The translations under genes and the position numbers were made by a program. Of a stretch of 64,000 nucleotides of DNA, positions 16,376-25,371 are shown in pieces (within the stretch, counting starts at the first letter, position 1; the number at the start of each line of letters is the position of its first letter). Source of the DNA: Devosia sp. 1566 (lineage in GTDB: Bacteria > Pseudomonadota > Alphaproteobacteria > Rhizobiales > Devosiaceae); NCBI RefSeq assembly GCF_004005995.1, contig NZ_CP034767.1, positions 496,001-560,000 of the forward strand. Direction: 5' to 3'. The notes under the pieces are model-generated. The model made no database searches, had not been told where the DNA came from, and saw nothing but the letters and a program-made list of their open reading frames with translations.

Positions 16376-17392
16376 ATGACGGACACTGCTGCCACTGAGA
16401 ACCTGATGTCATCCCTGGGGCTGGACCGGCCCGAAACCGGGGACGACGCCGTGGTGCCATTTACGCTCGACAAGCTCGATACGCGCGGCCGCTCCGTGCG
16501 CCTGGGCGATGCGCTCGACACCATCCTGTCGCGCCATGCCTATCCCGCTCCCGTCGCGCGCCTCCTGGGTGAAGCAGTGGTGCTGGCCGCCCTGATCGGC
16601 TCCTCGCTTAAATTTGAGGGCCGTTTCATTATGCAGACCCAGACCGATGGTCCAGTGAACCTGATCGTCGTCGATTTCGATGCGCCTGATGGCCTGCGCG
16701 GCTATGCGCGCTTTGACCGAGAAGCGCTCACCAAGGCTGCCGAAGAAGGCAAGCTCCAGCCCGGCCAGTTGCTGGGGCACGGTCATCTTGCCATGACCAT
16801 CGACCAGGGCCCGCATACCGAGCGCTATCAGGGCATTGTTGCACTCGACGGGAACTCGCTCGAGGAAGTGGCGCATACCTACTTCATGCAGTCCGAGCAG
16901 ATCCCCACCATGGTGCGCCTAGCGGTTGCCGAGTTCACCCGCAAGGGCGATCACCGCCCTCATTGGCGTGCCGGCGGCATGCTGATCCAGCATCTGCCCG
17001 AAACCGGCATGTCGGTGATGGCTGACCTGCCGGGCGATGGCAATTGGGACAATCCAGAGACTGCAGATCCTGACTTCGAGGAGCCGGACGGCTGGAACGA
17101 AGCCAAGACGTTGCTGACGACCCTTGAAGACGTGGAACTGGCTGATCCTGATCTTTCGCCCGAGCGGCTGCTGTTCCGACTTTACCATGAAACCGGAGTG
17201 CGCGTGTTCTCCCCGCTGCCCATGGTCGAGCGCTGCACCTGTTCTGCCGATCGCATCGAGGACATGCTGGCCAATAGTTTCTCCTCCGAGGAGCGTCAGG
17301 AGATGGCAGTAGACGGTGAGATCGAAGTGGTTTGTGAGTTCTGCTCGACCGCCTATCGCTTCAATCCGCACCAGTTTGACGCCAAGCACTAA
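16376..17392 (+). CDS. hslO: Hsp33 redox-regulated chaperone
   Basis: A 338-residue Hsp33 holdase. The N-terminal substrate-binding domain is recognisable from VVLAALIGSSLKFEGRFIMQTQ and the segment DGLRGYARFD. The C-terminal redox switch keeps all four zinc cysteines: CTC in VERCTCSADRI and CEFC in VVCEFCSTAYRF. Oxidative disulfide formation releases zinc and activates the chaperone. The start is taken at the ATG at 16376; an in-frame ATG at 16358 would add six residues. Location after argDF is common in Hyphomicrobiales. Confidence 0.96.
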   Translation: MTDTAATENLMSSLGLDRPETGDDAVVPFTLDKLDTRGRSVRLGDALDTILSRHAYPAPVARLLGEAVVLAALIGSSLKFEGRFIMQTQTDGPVNLIVVDFDAPDGLRGYARFDREALTKAAEEGKLQPGQLLGHGHLAMTIDQGPHTERYQGIVALDGNSLEEVAHTYFMQSEQIPTMVRLAVAEFTRKGDHRPHWRAGGMLIQHLPETGMSVMADLPGDGNWDNPETADPDFEEPDGWNEAKTLLTTLEDVELADPDLSPERLLFRLYHETGVRVFSPLPMVERCTCSADRIEDMLANSFSSEERQEMAVDGEIEVVCEFCSTAYRFNPHQFDAKH

Positions 17393-17416
17393 GTATCCTT
17401 GAAGTATTTGGCTATT

Positions 17417-17447
17417 GCCGTCGCCCCTCAGGGGGTGGCGGCATTTT
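17417..17447 (+). terminator. Intrinsic terminator of hslO
   Basis: An 11-bp stem with two G-T wobbles (17417-17427 with 17432-17442), a TCAG tetraloop, and then ATTTT. It begins 25 bases after the hslO stop codon. Confidence 0.75.
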
Positions 17448-17535
17448 GCTGCGTAAACCTTTTTACGCAGATGCAGCTTGCGTTGCTTTGCTCCTGTGCC
17501 AGTATAAACCCCTAGGGGCTGGGGCGGCGACCGAG

Positions 17536-19398
17536 ATGTCCGATGCTGTGGAACTGATCGGGCAGGTGCTCGGCAATGCCTGTTTAGATGCGAGCATGGC
17601 CCGGGCCATTCTCGAAACGGCGCTGGCGCGAGAGGTTGATCCGCTCCATTATTGCGCCACGGTGCTGGGCGTCAGCGACGCCGCGCTTATGGAGCGTGCC
17701 GCCGCCTGGATAGGGCTGGCCTTTTACCCCAAGGTGCCAAGCCATCTTGAAGGTCAGTTGCAACCGTTGCGCCTGGAGGCTCTTCGGGACGTCCGGCTGG
17801 TACGCCTCAAGGTGCTGGACCGAGATGTGGCGTTCTGCGCCCCCGATTTCCTAGGGCTTTTACGCCTCAAAGCCGCGCTGCGGCAGCATCCCGAACTAGC
17901 CCGTTATTTATGTCTAGTCCCCGAGCGTAGCTTGCGCAGCTACCTCGTGCGTGGTGCGGGCAGGGCGCTGATCGACAGCGCGCGGCAGAACCTGACCCGG
18001 CGCTGGCCGCGTGCGGCAGCCCAGCTGGAGCTGACCGCCGGTGCGCGCTCTGCCTTCGTGCTGGGTGTCGTGATGCTGGTGGCCTTAGTGCTGATGGCGC
18101 CCTATGTCAGTCAGCTCTACTTGTTGCCGTTCGCCATCCTGATGCTGGTGGTTCCCGCCCTGGTGCGGATCGCGGCTCTTGCGGTAACACCCCAAGAGCC
18201 GCCCCAATCAAGCGAACGAGGCAATGACGCCGATCTGCCGGTTTATTCCGTGCTGATCCCGCTCCGCGATGAAGCCGCGATGGTGCCGCAACTTGCCGAG
18301 GCGATGACTGCGCTCAACTATCCACCCGACAAGCTCGATATCATCTTCGTCGTGGAGGCCAGTTCGACCACAACCGTGGAGGCAGTGCAGGCGCAACTGC
18401 ACCACCCCCAGTTTTCCCTCGTCGCCGTGCCTGACGCGGCGCCGCGGACCAAGCCAAAGGCGCTCGATTTCGCCCTCCCCCTGTGCCGGGGGGAGTTTGT
18501 GGTGATCTTTGACGCCGAGGATACACCTCATCCCGACCAGCTCTGGCGCGTCGCCCACCGCTTCCGCGATGCACCGCAGCTGCAATGCGTGCAAGCGCGG
18601 CTGGTGATCGACAATGGCACCGAGAACTGGCTGACGGCACTGTTTGCCGGCGAGTATGCGGGACTATTTACCGTTGTGTTGCCGGCGCTCTCGCGCTGGG
18701 GTCTGCCGATGCCACTGGGTGGCACCTCCAACCACTTTCGAGTTGATACCCTCCGAAGCATGGGCGGCTGGGACGCGTTCAATGTCACGGAGGATGCCGA
18801 TCTCGGCATGCGGCTGGCGCGACTGCATCACGCGGTGGAAACCATCGATATCGGCACCGTGGAAGAAGCTCCCACACAGTTGGGCACCTGGATGGCTCAG
18901 CGCTCGCGTTGGATGAAAGGCTGGATGCAGACCTTCATCGTCCACAATCGCGATCCGAGACTCTTGCTGCGCCATGCCGGCCTTGGCCGAACGCTCGCCT
19001 TCGAGCTCATGATCCTGAGCATGATCATTGCGCCGCTCTTGCATGTGGGCCTGCTCGCAACCCTCCTCGCGCGTTGGCTGCTGGGGGCTTCGCCTTGGGC
19101 GAGCGGCTGGGATTTTTGGTCCCTGCTTTATCTGGGGATCTTCGCGCTCGGTTATGGCAGTGCGGTCGCGACCACTTGGGCGGGCTTGCGCCGCCTGGAG
19201 CGTGACGACCTGCTGCTGGTCCAACTCTTGTTGCCGTTCTACTGGCTCTTGTCGGCCGCCGCGACCTTGCGCGCTCTGCACGAACTCACCAATAGGCCAT
19301 TCCATTGGAGCAAGACCAGGCACCGGCCGGTGTCCCGTAACCGGTTGCGGCTCCCCGCACCGGCACGAACCGGTTGGCAGTTGTTCGCGGGTCGGTAA
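17536..19398 (+). CDS. Family 2 glycosyltransferase with an N-terminal GspE-N/MshEN-like domain
   Basis: A 620-residue processive-type GT2. Residues 1-~150 resemble the helical N-terminal domain of type II secretion ATPases (ELIGQVLGNACLDASMARAIL..., WIGLAFYPKVP), which in some proteins binds cyclic di-GMP. Two membrane helices follow (about 180-225). The GT-A domain then shows VYSVLIPLRDEA, the DAED metal motif, EDADLGMRL and the acceptor-site QRSRW. Several C-terminal helices complete the synthase-like layout. It probably makes or extends a polysaccharide across the inner membrane. The start is the ATG at 17536; the longer reading begins inside the hslO terminator. No BcsB-, PgaB- or NdvB-like partner is adjacent. 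Confidence 0.85.
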   Translation: MSDAVELIGQVLGNACLDASMARAILETALAREVDPLHYCATVLGVSDAALMERAAAWIGLAFYPKVPSHLEGQLQPLRLEALRDVRLVRLKVLDRDVAFCAPDFLGLLRLKAALRQHPELARYLCLVPERSLRSYLVRGAGRALIDSARQNLTRRWPRAAAQLELTAGARSAFVLGVVMLVALVLMAPYVSQLYLLPFAILMLVVPALVRIAALAVTPQEPPQSSERGNDADLPVYSVLIPLRDEAAMVPQLAEAMTALNYPPDKLDIIFVVEASSTTTVEAVQAQLHHPQFSLVAVPDAAPRTKPKALDFALPLCRGEFVVIFDAEDTPHPDQLWRVAHRFRDAPQLQCVQARLVIDNGTENWLTALFAGEYAGLFTVVLPALSRWGLPMPLGGTSNHFRVDTLRSMGGWDAFNVTEDADLGMRLARLHHAVETIDIGTVEEAPTQLGTWMAQRSRWMKGWMQTFIVHNRDPRLLLRHAGLGRTLAFELMILSMIIAPLLHVGLLATLLARWLLGASPWASGWDFWSLLYLGIFALGYGSAVATTWAGLRRLERDDLLLVQLLLPFYWLLSAAATLRALHELTNRPFHWSKTRHRPVSRNRLRLPAPARTGWQLFAGR

Positions 19399-19595
19399 TG
19401 GAGCAATGCGCCTGGCGCATGTCTCGGCTTGAAGGGGTGCCAAATACGGCGGTTTAGCTGGGAGAGAGCTGGCAGGGCTGATCCCCGCGCATGGCTGGAA
19501 TGCCCCTTTGGCTCTGGTACATCGGGTCCCTCGGGACCATCTTGGGGTCATGAAAGCGGCCCGGCGATGTGTCGGGCTTGAACGAGGACCCGATC

Positions 19596-19769
19596 ATGAG
19601 CACCCTGCGCAGCAAGAATTTGTTTGCGACCCTTGGCACCATCGCCGACGTCTTTGGCAGCGCTGCTGCCGCAGCGGCGGCAGTCGAGGCAGGACGTCAG
19701 CCCAAGGCCCGGCACCTTCGTACGCTCGGCATCGATGAGGCCGCTTTCCGTTCTGTCGGCAAGTTCTAA
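19596..19769 (+). CDS. 57-residue hypothetical protein
   Basis: The ATG at 19596 has GAGGA seven bases upstream, and a strong terminator follows at 19834-19869, so this is an independent small gene. The product starts MSTLRSKNLFATLGTIADVF, has a seven-Ala run in the middle and ends KARHLRTLGIDEAAFRSVGKF. The C-terminal part resembles the LxxLGI...FRSV end of DUF1127-type small basic proteins, but the usual N-terminal helix is missing, so the assignment is only a resemblance. No signal peptide or clear membrane helix. Confidence 0.7.
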   Translation: MSTLRSKNLFATLGTIADVFGSAAAAAAAVEAGRQPKARHLRTLGIDEAAFRSVGKF

Positions 19770-19833
19770 CCCGCAAGGGTCAGGGGCGCGCCTCCCTCCC
19801 GCGACCCGATGAATTGCCTGAGAACGTTGAAAA

Positions 19834-19869
19834 GCCCGGACGACCTTTGGTTGTCCGGGCGTTTTTGTT
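19834..19869 (+). terminator. Intrinsic terminator after the 57-residue protein gene
   Basis: A 12-bp stem (19834-19845 with 19849-19860, one G-T wobble), a TTT loop, then GTTTTTGTTT. It also separates this gene from the convergent tctA, whose stop is at 19886. Confidence 0.92.
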
Positions 19870-19885
19870 TGGCACTCTGTGCCGG

Positions 19886-21433
19886 TTAGTCCTCGTCGCT
19901 CGCTAGCTGGCTCAGCATCTGCCCGCGCCCGCGCCAGCGCAGATAAAAGGGCAGGGCGACTGCCAACAAGGCCACGACATAAAGCGTTATCGCGATGGGG
20001 GAGTGGAACAGCACCAGGGGATCCCCTTGGCTGATTGCCAATGCGCGCCGCAACTGCTGTTCCGCCATCGGCCCCAAGATGAGCCCGACCACCACGGGTG
20101 CGATCGGATAGCCAAAACGCCGCAGCAGATAGCCGAGGATCCCGAACGCCAATAACAGCAGCAACTCGAATGAATAGCTGATTGGCCCTAGCCGCCCGGA
20201 TATGCCGCCATTGGCGCCGAGCGTTCCGAGCGTCGCAAACACCAAAATTCCACCATAGAGCCATGGCTTGGGAATGGTCAGCAGCCGCACCCACACGCCG
20301 ATCAGCGGCAGGTTCAGCACGATCAACATGAAATTGGCGACAAGGAGGCTCGCGATCAGCGCCCACACCAGCGACGCGTTGCTGGTGAACAGGAGCGGCC
20401 CTGGCTGCAGCCCGAACTGCTGAAAACCAGCCAGCATGATTGCGGCCGTGGCGGTGGTAGGCAACCCGAGCGTCAACAGGGGAACGAGTGTGCCCGCCGC
20501 CGAGGCGTTGTTCGCCGCTTCCGGCCCGGCCACGCCTTCGATCGCGCCTTGGCCGAACTCTTCGGGTCGCTTGGCAAAGCTCTTTTCCGCGCTATAGGAC
20601 AAAAAGCTCGCGACATCCGCCCCGCCTGCCGGCATGGCGCCTATGGGAAAGCCGATTGCGGTGCCGCGCAGCCACGGAATCCAGCTGCGCTTCCAGTCCT
20701 CCTTGGTCATCCAGACCGAACCTTTGACCGCGAGCACTTCTTCGTTCACCTGCGAGCGATCCGATGCGATCTTGAGGGTCTCGCCGATGGCGAACAAAGC
20801 CACGGCGAGCGTGGTCACCTCAATGCCGTCCAGGAGGTCGGGGATGCCGAAGGCGAGACGCGATTGCCCGGTCTGCAGGTCAATGCCGATCACCCCGAGC
20901 CCCAACCCGATAAAAAGCGCCGTCAGCCCCCGCAGCGCGCTGTCGCCAAAGGCCGCTGAGACAGTGATGAAGGCCAGCACCATCAGCGCGAAATACTCCG
21001 CTGGGCCGAAAGCCAGCGCAAATTTCACCACCCAGGGGGCGACAAAGGCCAGCGCCAATGTCGCGATCAGCCCCGCCACAAAGGAGCCGACGGCAGCCGT
21101 TGCCAGCGCCGGCCCGCCGCGACCCTTGCGCGCCATCTTGTTGCCCTCGAGCGCGGTGACGATCGAGGCACTTTCGCCAGGGGTGTTGAGGAGGATCGAC
21201 GTGGTCGAGCCGCCATACATGCCGCCATAATAAATGCCGGCAAACATGATCAGCGATCCCGCAGGATCGAGCTTGTAGGTCACCGGCAGCAGCAGTGCGA
21301 CGGTCAGCGCGGGGCCAATCCCTGGCAACACGCCCACAGCGGTGCCCAGCGTCACGCCAATCAGTGCATAAAGCAGGTTCTGCCACTGCAATGCGGCCAG
21401 CAGGCCCTCACCCAAAAGACCAAAAGTATCCAT
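19886..21433 (-). CDS. tctA: Tripartite tricarboxylate transporter, large permease TctA
   Basis: A 515-residue polytopic TctA with about a dozen helices. The family signatures are present: [20 protein letters not shown] near the N terminus, the loop [18 protein letters not shown], and the second repeat with [16 protein letters not shown] and [14 protein letters not shown]. It forms the proton- or sodium-coupled channel of a secondary transporter fed by the binding protein TctC. It is last in the tctC-tctB-tctA operon, 15 bases after tctB. Confidence 0.96.
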   Translation of the reverse strand: MDTFGLLGEGLLAALQWQNLLYALIGVTLGTAVGVLPGIGPALTVALLLPVTYKLDPAGSLIMFAGIYYGGMYGGSTTSILLNTPGESASIVTALEGNKMARKGRGGPALATAAVGSFVAGLIATLALAFVAPWVVKFALAFGPAEYFALMVLAFITVSAAFGDSALRGLTALFIGLGLGVIGIDLQTGQSRLAFGIPDLLDGIEVTTLAVALFAIGETLKIASDRSQVNEEVLAVKGSVWMTKEDWKRSWIPWLRGTAIGFPIGAMPAGGADVASFLSYSAEKSFAKRPEEFGQGAIEGVAGPEAANNASAAGTLVPLLTLGLPTTATAAIMLAGFQQFGLQPGPLLFTSNASLVWALIASLLVANFMLIVLNLPLIGVWVRLLTIPKPWLYGGILVFATLGTLGANGGISGRLGPISYSFELLLLLAFGILGYLLRRFGYPIAPVVVGLILGPMAEQQLRRALAISQGDPLVLFHSPIAITLYVVALLAVALPFYLRWRGRGQMLSQLASDED

Positions 21434-21448
21434 TACATCAGCTCTCGA

Positions 21449-21934
21449 TCAGGGGATAAGGCGTTCCAGCGGCCCGGCAGGCAGCGACAACTGCAAGCCT
21501 TTGGCAAAGATGAACCAGACGATAAAGGCAAAGACGATGCCGATCGGGATGGTCTTCCAGAGTGGGCCGCGCCCGAATGCCTGGGCGGTGAAGGCAAACA
21601 GCACGCCGGTGGCGATGGAGAAACCCACAGTGGTCAGCAACAGCAACTGCGCCAAAAGGCCGCCAACGATCCAAAGGATCGGCACGTAATTGTCGCGGTC
21701 ACGCGCAGGAAACTTGCCCCGCATGGCTTCAACCAGTGTCCCGGCTGAAAGCAGGAGCAGTCCACCGGCAATCACATAAGGGAACACGGTCGGTCCGACC
21801 TTGGCCTGAATGGGCGGGACGCGCATCTGGCTGGTCTGCCAGATGATCACCGCCGCAATCGCCGCAAGGACCGCCGCTATGACAAGCGCCGCCCCATCGG
21901 GGCGGCGCGAGAGATTGGGTTCGCCAGAGGTCAT
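21449..21934 (-). CDS. tctB: Tripartite tricarboxylate transporter, small subunit TctB
   Basis: A 161-residue, four-helix TctB with the usual VGPTVFPYVIAGGLLLL motif in the first half. Its ATG overlaps the tctC stop (21931-21934, ATGA), implying coupled translation. It is needed with TctA for transport. Confidence 0.93.
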   Translation of the reverse strand: MTSGEPNLSRRPDGAALVIAAVLAAIAAVIIWQTSQMRVPPIQAKVGPTVFPYVIAGGLLLLSAGTLVEAMRGKFPARDRDNYVPILWIVGGLLAQLLLLTTVGFSIATGVLFAFTAQAFGRGPLWKTIPIGIVFAFIVWFIFAKGLQLSLPAGPLERLIP

Positions 21935-22875
21935 TGCACCAGGCCGATGTCTTTCAGGATGGCCTCGGTCGCTGCCGTATCGGCGGCAAGCTGGGCTGCG
22001 AACTCGCCACCGGCGAGATAGGTGTCGACCCAGCCCTTGGTTTCAAGCGTGGTCTTCCAGCTCTGCGAGTTCACCATCTTTTCGATGTCGGCGGTGATGG
22101 AGGCCTTCTGCTCGTCGGTGATACCGGGAGCGGCGGCAACCATGCGCCAGTTCTGCAGCGCCATGTCGATACCGGCTTCGCGCAGGGTTGGCGCATCGAC
22201 GCCGGGGATGCGTTCGTCGCTCGATACAGCCAGCAGCCGCAATTCGCCAGCCGCGATCTGCGAAGCAAATTCGCTGTAGCCCGAAATGCCGACGGTGACC
22301 TGTCCGCCGAGGAGGGCTGCGAGAGCCTCGCCACCGCCGGAATAAGCGATGTAGTTGACGGCAGTCGGATCCACGCCCACGGTCTTGGCGATCAGCCCTG
22401 CCGTGATGTGATCGGCACCGCCCGCCGAGCCGCCGGCCCAGGACACCGAGCCCGGATCGGCCTTGAGCTTGGCAACCAGGTCATCCATGGTTTGCAAGTC
22501 CGATGCTGCCGGTACCACCACCACGACGGCCTCGCCGGTAAGGCGGGCAATGGGCGTCACCTGTTCCAAGGTCACAGGAGATGCATTGGTGAGAATGGCG
22601 CCGACCATCACATAGCCGCCCACGATCAGGGCGTTGGGATTGCCGGTCGACTGGTTGACAAACTGCGCCAGCCCGATCGTGCCACCGGCGCCGGGAACAT
22701 TGGTGACCTGCACATTGCCCGAAATCCCGTCGGACTGCAGCGCTTCCTGCATGGCGCGCGCGGTCTGGTCCCAGCCACCGCCTGGGGCCGCGGGCGCCAT
22801 GATGGTGTAATCGGCAGCAAAAGCTGGCACCGCAAGTGCGCCGGTGATCAGCGCAGCAAAAACCAGTTTGTTCAT
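21931..22875 (-). CDS. tctC: Tripartite tricarboxylate transporter substrate-binding protein (TctC/Bug family)
   Basis: A 314-residue periplasmic binding protein with a signal peptide (MNKLVFAALITGALAVPAFA, cleavage after AFA). The mature N terminus has the Bug signature YTIMAPAAPGGGWDQTARA, followed by VTNVPGAGGTIGLAQF and SWAGGSAGGADHITAGLI. Bug proteins bind small carboxylates; citrate/tricarballylate is only the founding example. GGAGGACTT directly before the ATG is a strong ribosome binding site. No tctDE two-component pair is nearby. The leader has two inverted repeats (CATGC-CT-GCATG at 22913-22924, and GGAACG/CGTTCC at 22898 and 22931). Confidence 0.95.
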   Translation of the reverse strand: MNKLVFAALITGALAVPAFAADYTIMAPAAPGGGWDQTARAMQEALQSDGISGNVQVTNVPGAGGTIGLAQFVNQSTGNPNALIVGGYVMVGAILTNASPVTLEQVTPIARLTGEAVVVVVPAASDLQTMDDLVAKLKADPGSVSWAGGSAGGADHITAGLIAKTVGVDPTAVNYIAYSGGGEALAALLGGQVTVGISGYSEFASQIAAGELRLLAVSSDERIPGVDAPTLREAGIDMALQNWRMVAAAPGITDEQKASITADIEKMVNSQSWKTTLETKGWVDTYLAGGEFAAQLAADTAATEAILKDIGLVQ

Positions 22876-23030
22876 AAGTCCTCCAAAACAGAAAATCGGA
22901 ACGTCCTTGCCTCATGCCTGCATGATGCCGCGTTCCGGTGCCGGACAGTTGCCGGCGTGCCTCCAATAGCGCATTTTCGGGCCTCGCGCGCAATTGCCAT
23001 TCTGAGCGAGAAGGCTGCTTCCATGCCGCG

Positions 23031-23666
23031 CTAGCGGGCGCCACCATAAAATGCAGACGGTCCGGCAAAATCGTGGTTGCGCACGATCTGTGCCGTGGTC
23101 AACGCGATCTTGCCGGCGCCCGCCGCCGAGGGCTCGATGGCATTGGCATAATCGCCGGGAGCATCGAAGAGCACACGCAGGTCGATCACGGGCCAGCGGC
23201 GTCGAACCGCTTCGCGCGTGATGACGTCGTTGAGGAGGCCCAGCGCCAGATTGGACATGCGACGCTGCACGGGGTCATCAAACTGAACATCGTAGATGGT
23301 ACACAGCGCGATTGGCAGCGGCAGGCCGGCCGCGGTGTCGAGCATTGCTCGATAGCCCTTCGCAAAGCCATCCCGCACCGGCTCGATCTTGCTCAAGGCC
23401 TGTGCAACCGATGTGGCCCGCTCCAGCAGCACGCCCGTATGGCGCAGCGCATCATTGCCGCCCGCGCTGACCACCAGATGCGTGGCACCACGGGGAACGC
23501 GGCCAAGTTGCTCGATGGTGCCGGCGATCAGTGCCCCATCGCGGGCCAGAAGACTGACTTGCGCGCTCGAGCCCACTTCCTGTTGCAACTGCTCCAGCAC
23601 GGAGCCCGCGGGTTCCACATAAGCGCCGTTGTCAAGGATTGAGTCGCCGAGCAAGACCAGGTGCAT
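23031..23666 (-). CDS. SGNH/GDSL hydrolase family protein
   Basis: A 211-residue cytoplasmic esterase-like protein. Block I is HLVLLGDSILDN with the nucleophile Ser in GDS; block III is VVSAGGNDALRHTG with the oxyanion Asn in GGND. The start is the ATG at 23666, since homologous proteins begin just before LLGDS. A C-terminal Asp-x-x-His of the catalytic triad is not obvious in the last 40 residues. The substrate is unknown and the gene stands alone. Confidence 0.85.
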   Translation of the reverse strand: MHLVLLGDSILDNGAYVEPAGSVLEQLQQEVGSSAQVSLLARDGALIAGTIEQLGRVPRGATHLVVSAGGNDALRHTGVLLERATSVAQALSKIEPVRDGFAKGYRAMLDTAAGLPLPIALCTIYDVQFDDPVQRRMSNLALGLLNDVITREAVRRRWPVIDLRVLFDAPGDYANAIEPSAAGAGKIALTTAQIVRNHDFAGPSAFYGGAR

Positions 23667-23876
23667 GGTGGTTTTTATGCCGCGTGAGGTTGATCTATCC
23701 TCACCGACGCCACAGAGCGCCTTCCGTTCCCCGCGGTAAATGCGTATCAAGAGCATGTTCGCGACCAAGGACAACTCGGCTCAACGCTCCGCTGATCGCG
23801 GGGAATTGATTCCGGTTATAGCCGGGAGCCAATGTGGCTCTGGCGAGTTGAGTCTGCGCCAAAATGGAGGTTACTT

Positions 23877-24095
23877 GTGAACAGGAACGTAATAATCGGC
23901 ATCATCGTCGTAGTCGTGGTGGTTATCATCGCGCTCTTCCTGATGAATAATTCCGGCACCAATACCGGAACGACGACCACTCCTGCCGAAACCACGGCAC
24001 CTGCCGCACCGGCAACGACCACTACCCCTGCAGCACCCACGACCACGACCCCAGCTGCACCAGCAACTACCCCTGCCGCTCCCGCCACGCCATAA
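23877..24095 (+). CDS. 72-residue membrane-anchored TTPAAP-repeat protein
   Basis: The GTG at 23877 has GGAGG six bases upstream, a much better start than the in-frame ATG at 23832. The product is a short basic N terminus (VNRN), a Val/Ile-only transmembrane helix (about residues 5-24) and an extracytoplasmic tail of repeated Thr-Thr-Pro-Ala-Ala-Pro units. The tail is low-complexity, Thr-rich and a plausible spacer through the periplasm or an O-glycosylation target. No domain is recognised. A bulged hairpin (24121-24149) follows. Confidence 0.7.
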   Translation: MNRNVIIGIIVVVVVVIIALFLMNNSGTNTGTTTTPAETTAPAAPATTTTPAAPTTTTPAAPATTPAAPATP

Positions 24096-24120
24096 TGGCA
24101 CGCGGCTGACTCAAGCGAGG

Positions 24121-24149
24121 ACCGCTTCGGGCTTGTGCCCTGAAGCGGT
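24121..24149 (+). terminator. Hairpin after the TTPAAP protein gene
   Basis: ACCGCTTCGGGC (24121-24132) pairs with GCCCTGAAGCGGT (24137-24149) through 12 bp with one bulged T, around a TTGT loop. The following TTCGTTCG is only weakly U-rich, so it may be a rho-independent terminator of modest strength. Confidence 0.5.
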
Positions 24150-24225
24150 TCGTTCGCGTCGGTATATCTATTCGGGTTAGGATTATGCAGGTGTTCCGTT
24201 GATCCCGGTGCAGGCGCGCACGTCG

Positions 24226-25371
24226 ATGACGTTTCCCTACCGTCTGCTGGCCTTGGCAGCGGCACTATGTTTAGTCGCGTTTTCCTTGTGGGCGATCTCG
24301 GGCGAACTTCGCCGCGTGCTTCCGCCCCACGGGCTCTGGGATTTCGGTGCCTTTGTTGCGTCCGGACGCGCGGCAGCCGAGGGCCTCAATCCCTATGGCG
24401 TTTATCCGCCTCTGACACCTCATGTGGTTTTTCCGGGCTTTCAAGCCTGGAACCCGAACTTGAATCCCCCCATTTCCGCGCTGCTGTTCCAGCTGTTCGA
24501 TCTGGCCCCGCCCGAGCACTCGCTCTGGGTCTGGTCCTGGATTTCAGTCGCGCTTTATGCCGCCGCCGTGTTGCTGCTGGCGCAACGCTATGCGCCGGAC
24601 TGGCGCGCTATCGTCCTCGTCGCCTGGGCCTTCGGGCTCGCCGGGTTTTGGGACACGCTTTACCTTGGGCAGATCTATGTGCCGCTGGTCCTGGCTGCGG
24701 TTGGCGCCTGGCTGCTGCTGGATCGTGACCAACCCATCTGGGCCGGTGTGTTGATCGGGCTCGTAATTGCCATGAAGCCCAACTTCCTCGTTTGGCCGGT
24801 GCTGCTGTTCCTGTCAGGGCAGCGCCTGCCCAGCCTGGTATCGGTCTTTACCGCCGCTCTTATCAGCGCCATTCCTCTCGCCATCTATGGGCCAGAAATT
24901 TATCGCCAATGGCTTGAGTTGGTGGTTTCTGATGGGGAACGGGCGTTTTTCCTCACCAATGCTTCGATCTCCGGGCTTGCCGCCCGTGCCGGCGTGCCCT
25001 TCCTGGGGACAGCGCTCAGCGCCGCACTGCTGCTCGCGCTCGCAGCCTGGGCGTGGTTCCGCCGGCCCGGCATCATGCAGGTCAGTGCCCTCGGGCTCCT
25101 CGCCGCAGTTCTGGCCTCGCCTTTGGGTTGGATCCACTACACCCTATTCTTGCTACCCGTGATCGTTGCTTATCGCCAGCATTGGGCGATGTGGATCGTG
25201 GCCGCGCTCCTGGTCGTCCCCGTTCCCAAGATTCTTGGCTATTTCGGCGCCGAGCCATGGCTGCAATTCACGCTGGGCTCGGCCTATGGCTGGGCGCTGG
25301 TGCTTTGCCTCGTCGTGCTGCTGTTCTCGGATGGCAGCACGGCAACCGGGCCTGCTCCGCGCCGCACATAA
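24226..25371 (+). CDS. Polytopic membrane glycosyltransferase, GT87/DUF2029-like
   Basis: A 381-residue protein with about ten helices. After the first helix comes a loop with WDFGAFVASGRAAAEGLNPYGVYPP, the acidic first-loop motif typical of GT-C enzymes (an Asp-Phe/Tyr pair and an NPY block). AMKPNFLVWP and SPLGWIHYTLFLLP follow, as in the GT87 (mannosyltransferase, DUF2029) family. It would use a polyprenyl-phosphate sugar on the outer face of the membrane. The ATG at 24226 is chosen; a TTG at 24199 is possible. Its 3' end overlaps the convergent GT-C-like gene by 88 bases. Membership of the glycan cluster next door is likely but unproven. Confidence 0.8.
   Translation: MTFPYRLLALAAALCLVAFSLWAISGELRRVLPPHGLWDFGAFVASGRAAAEGLNPYGVYPPLTPHVVFPGFQAWNPNLNPPISALLFQLFDLAPPEHSLWVWSWISVALYAAAVLLLAQRYAPDWRAIVLVAWAFGLAGFWDTLYLGQIYVPLVLAAVGAWLLLDRDQPIWAGVLIGLVIAMKPNFLVWPVLLFLSGQRLPSLVSVFTAALISAIPLAIYGPEIYRQWLELVVSDGERAFFLTNASISGLAARAGVPFLGTALSAALLLALAAWAWFRRPGIMQVSALGLLAAVLASPLGWIHYTLFLLPVIVAYRQHWAMWIVAALLVVPVPKILGYFGAEPWLQFTLGSAYGWALVLCLVVLLFSDGSTATGPAPRRT

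Noticed and set aside
23960..24090. CRISPR-like short repeats
   Set aside because: They are codon-level repeats of a TTPAAP protein tail, without spacers.
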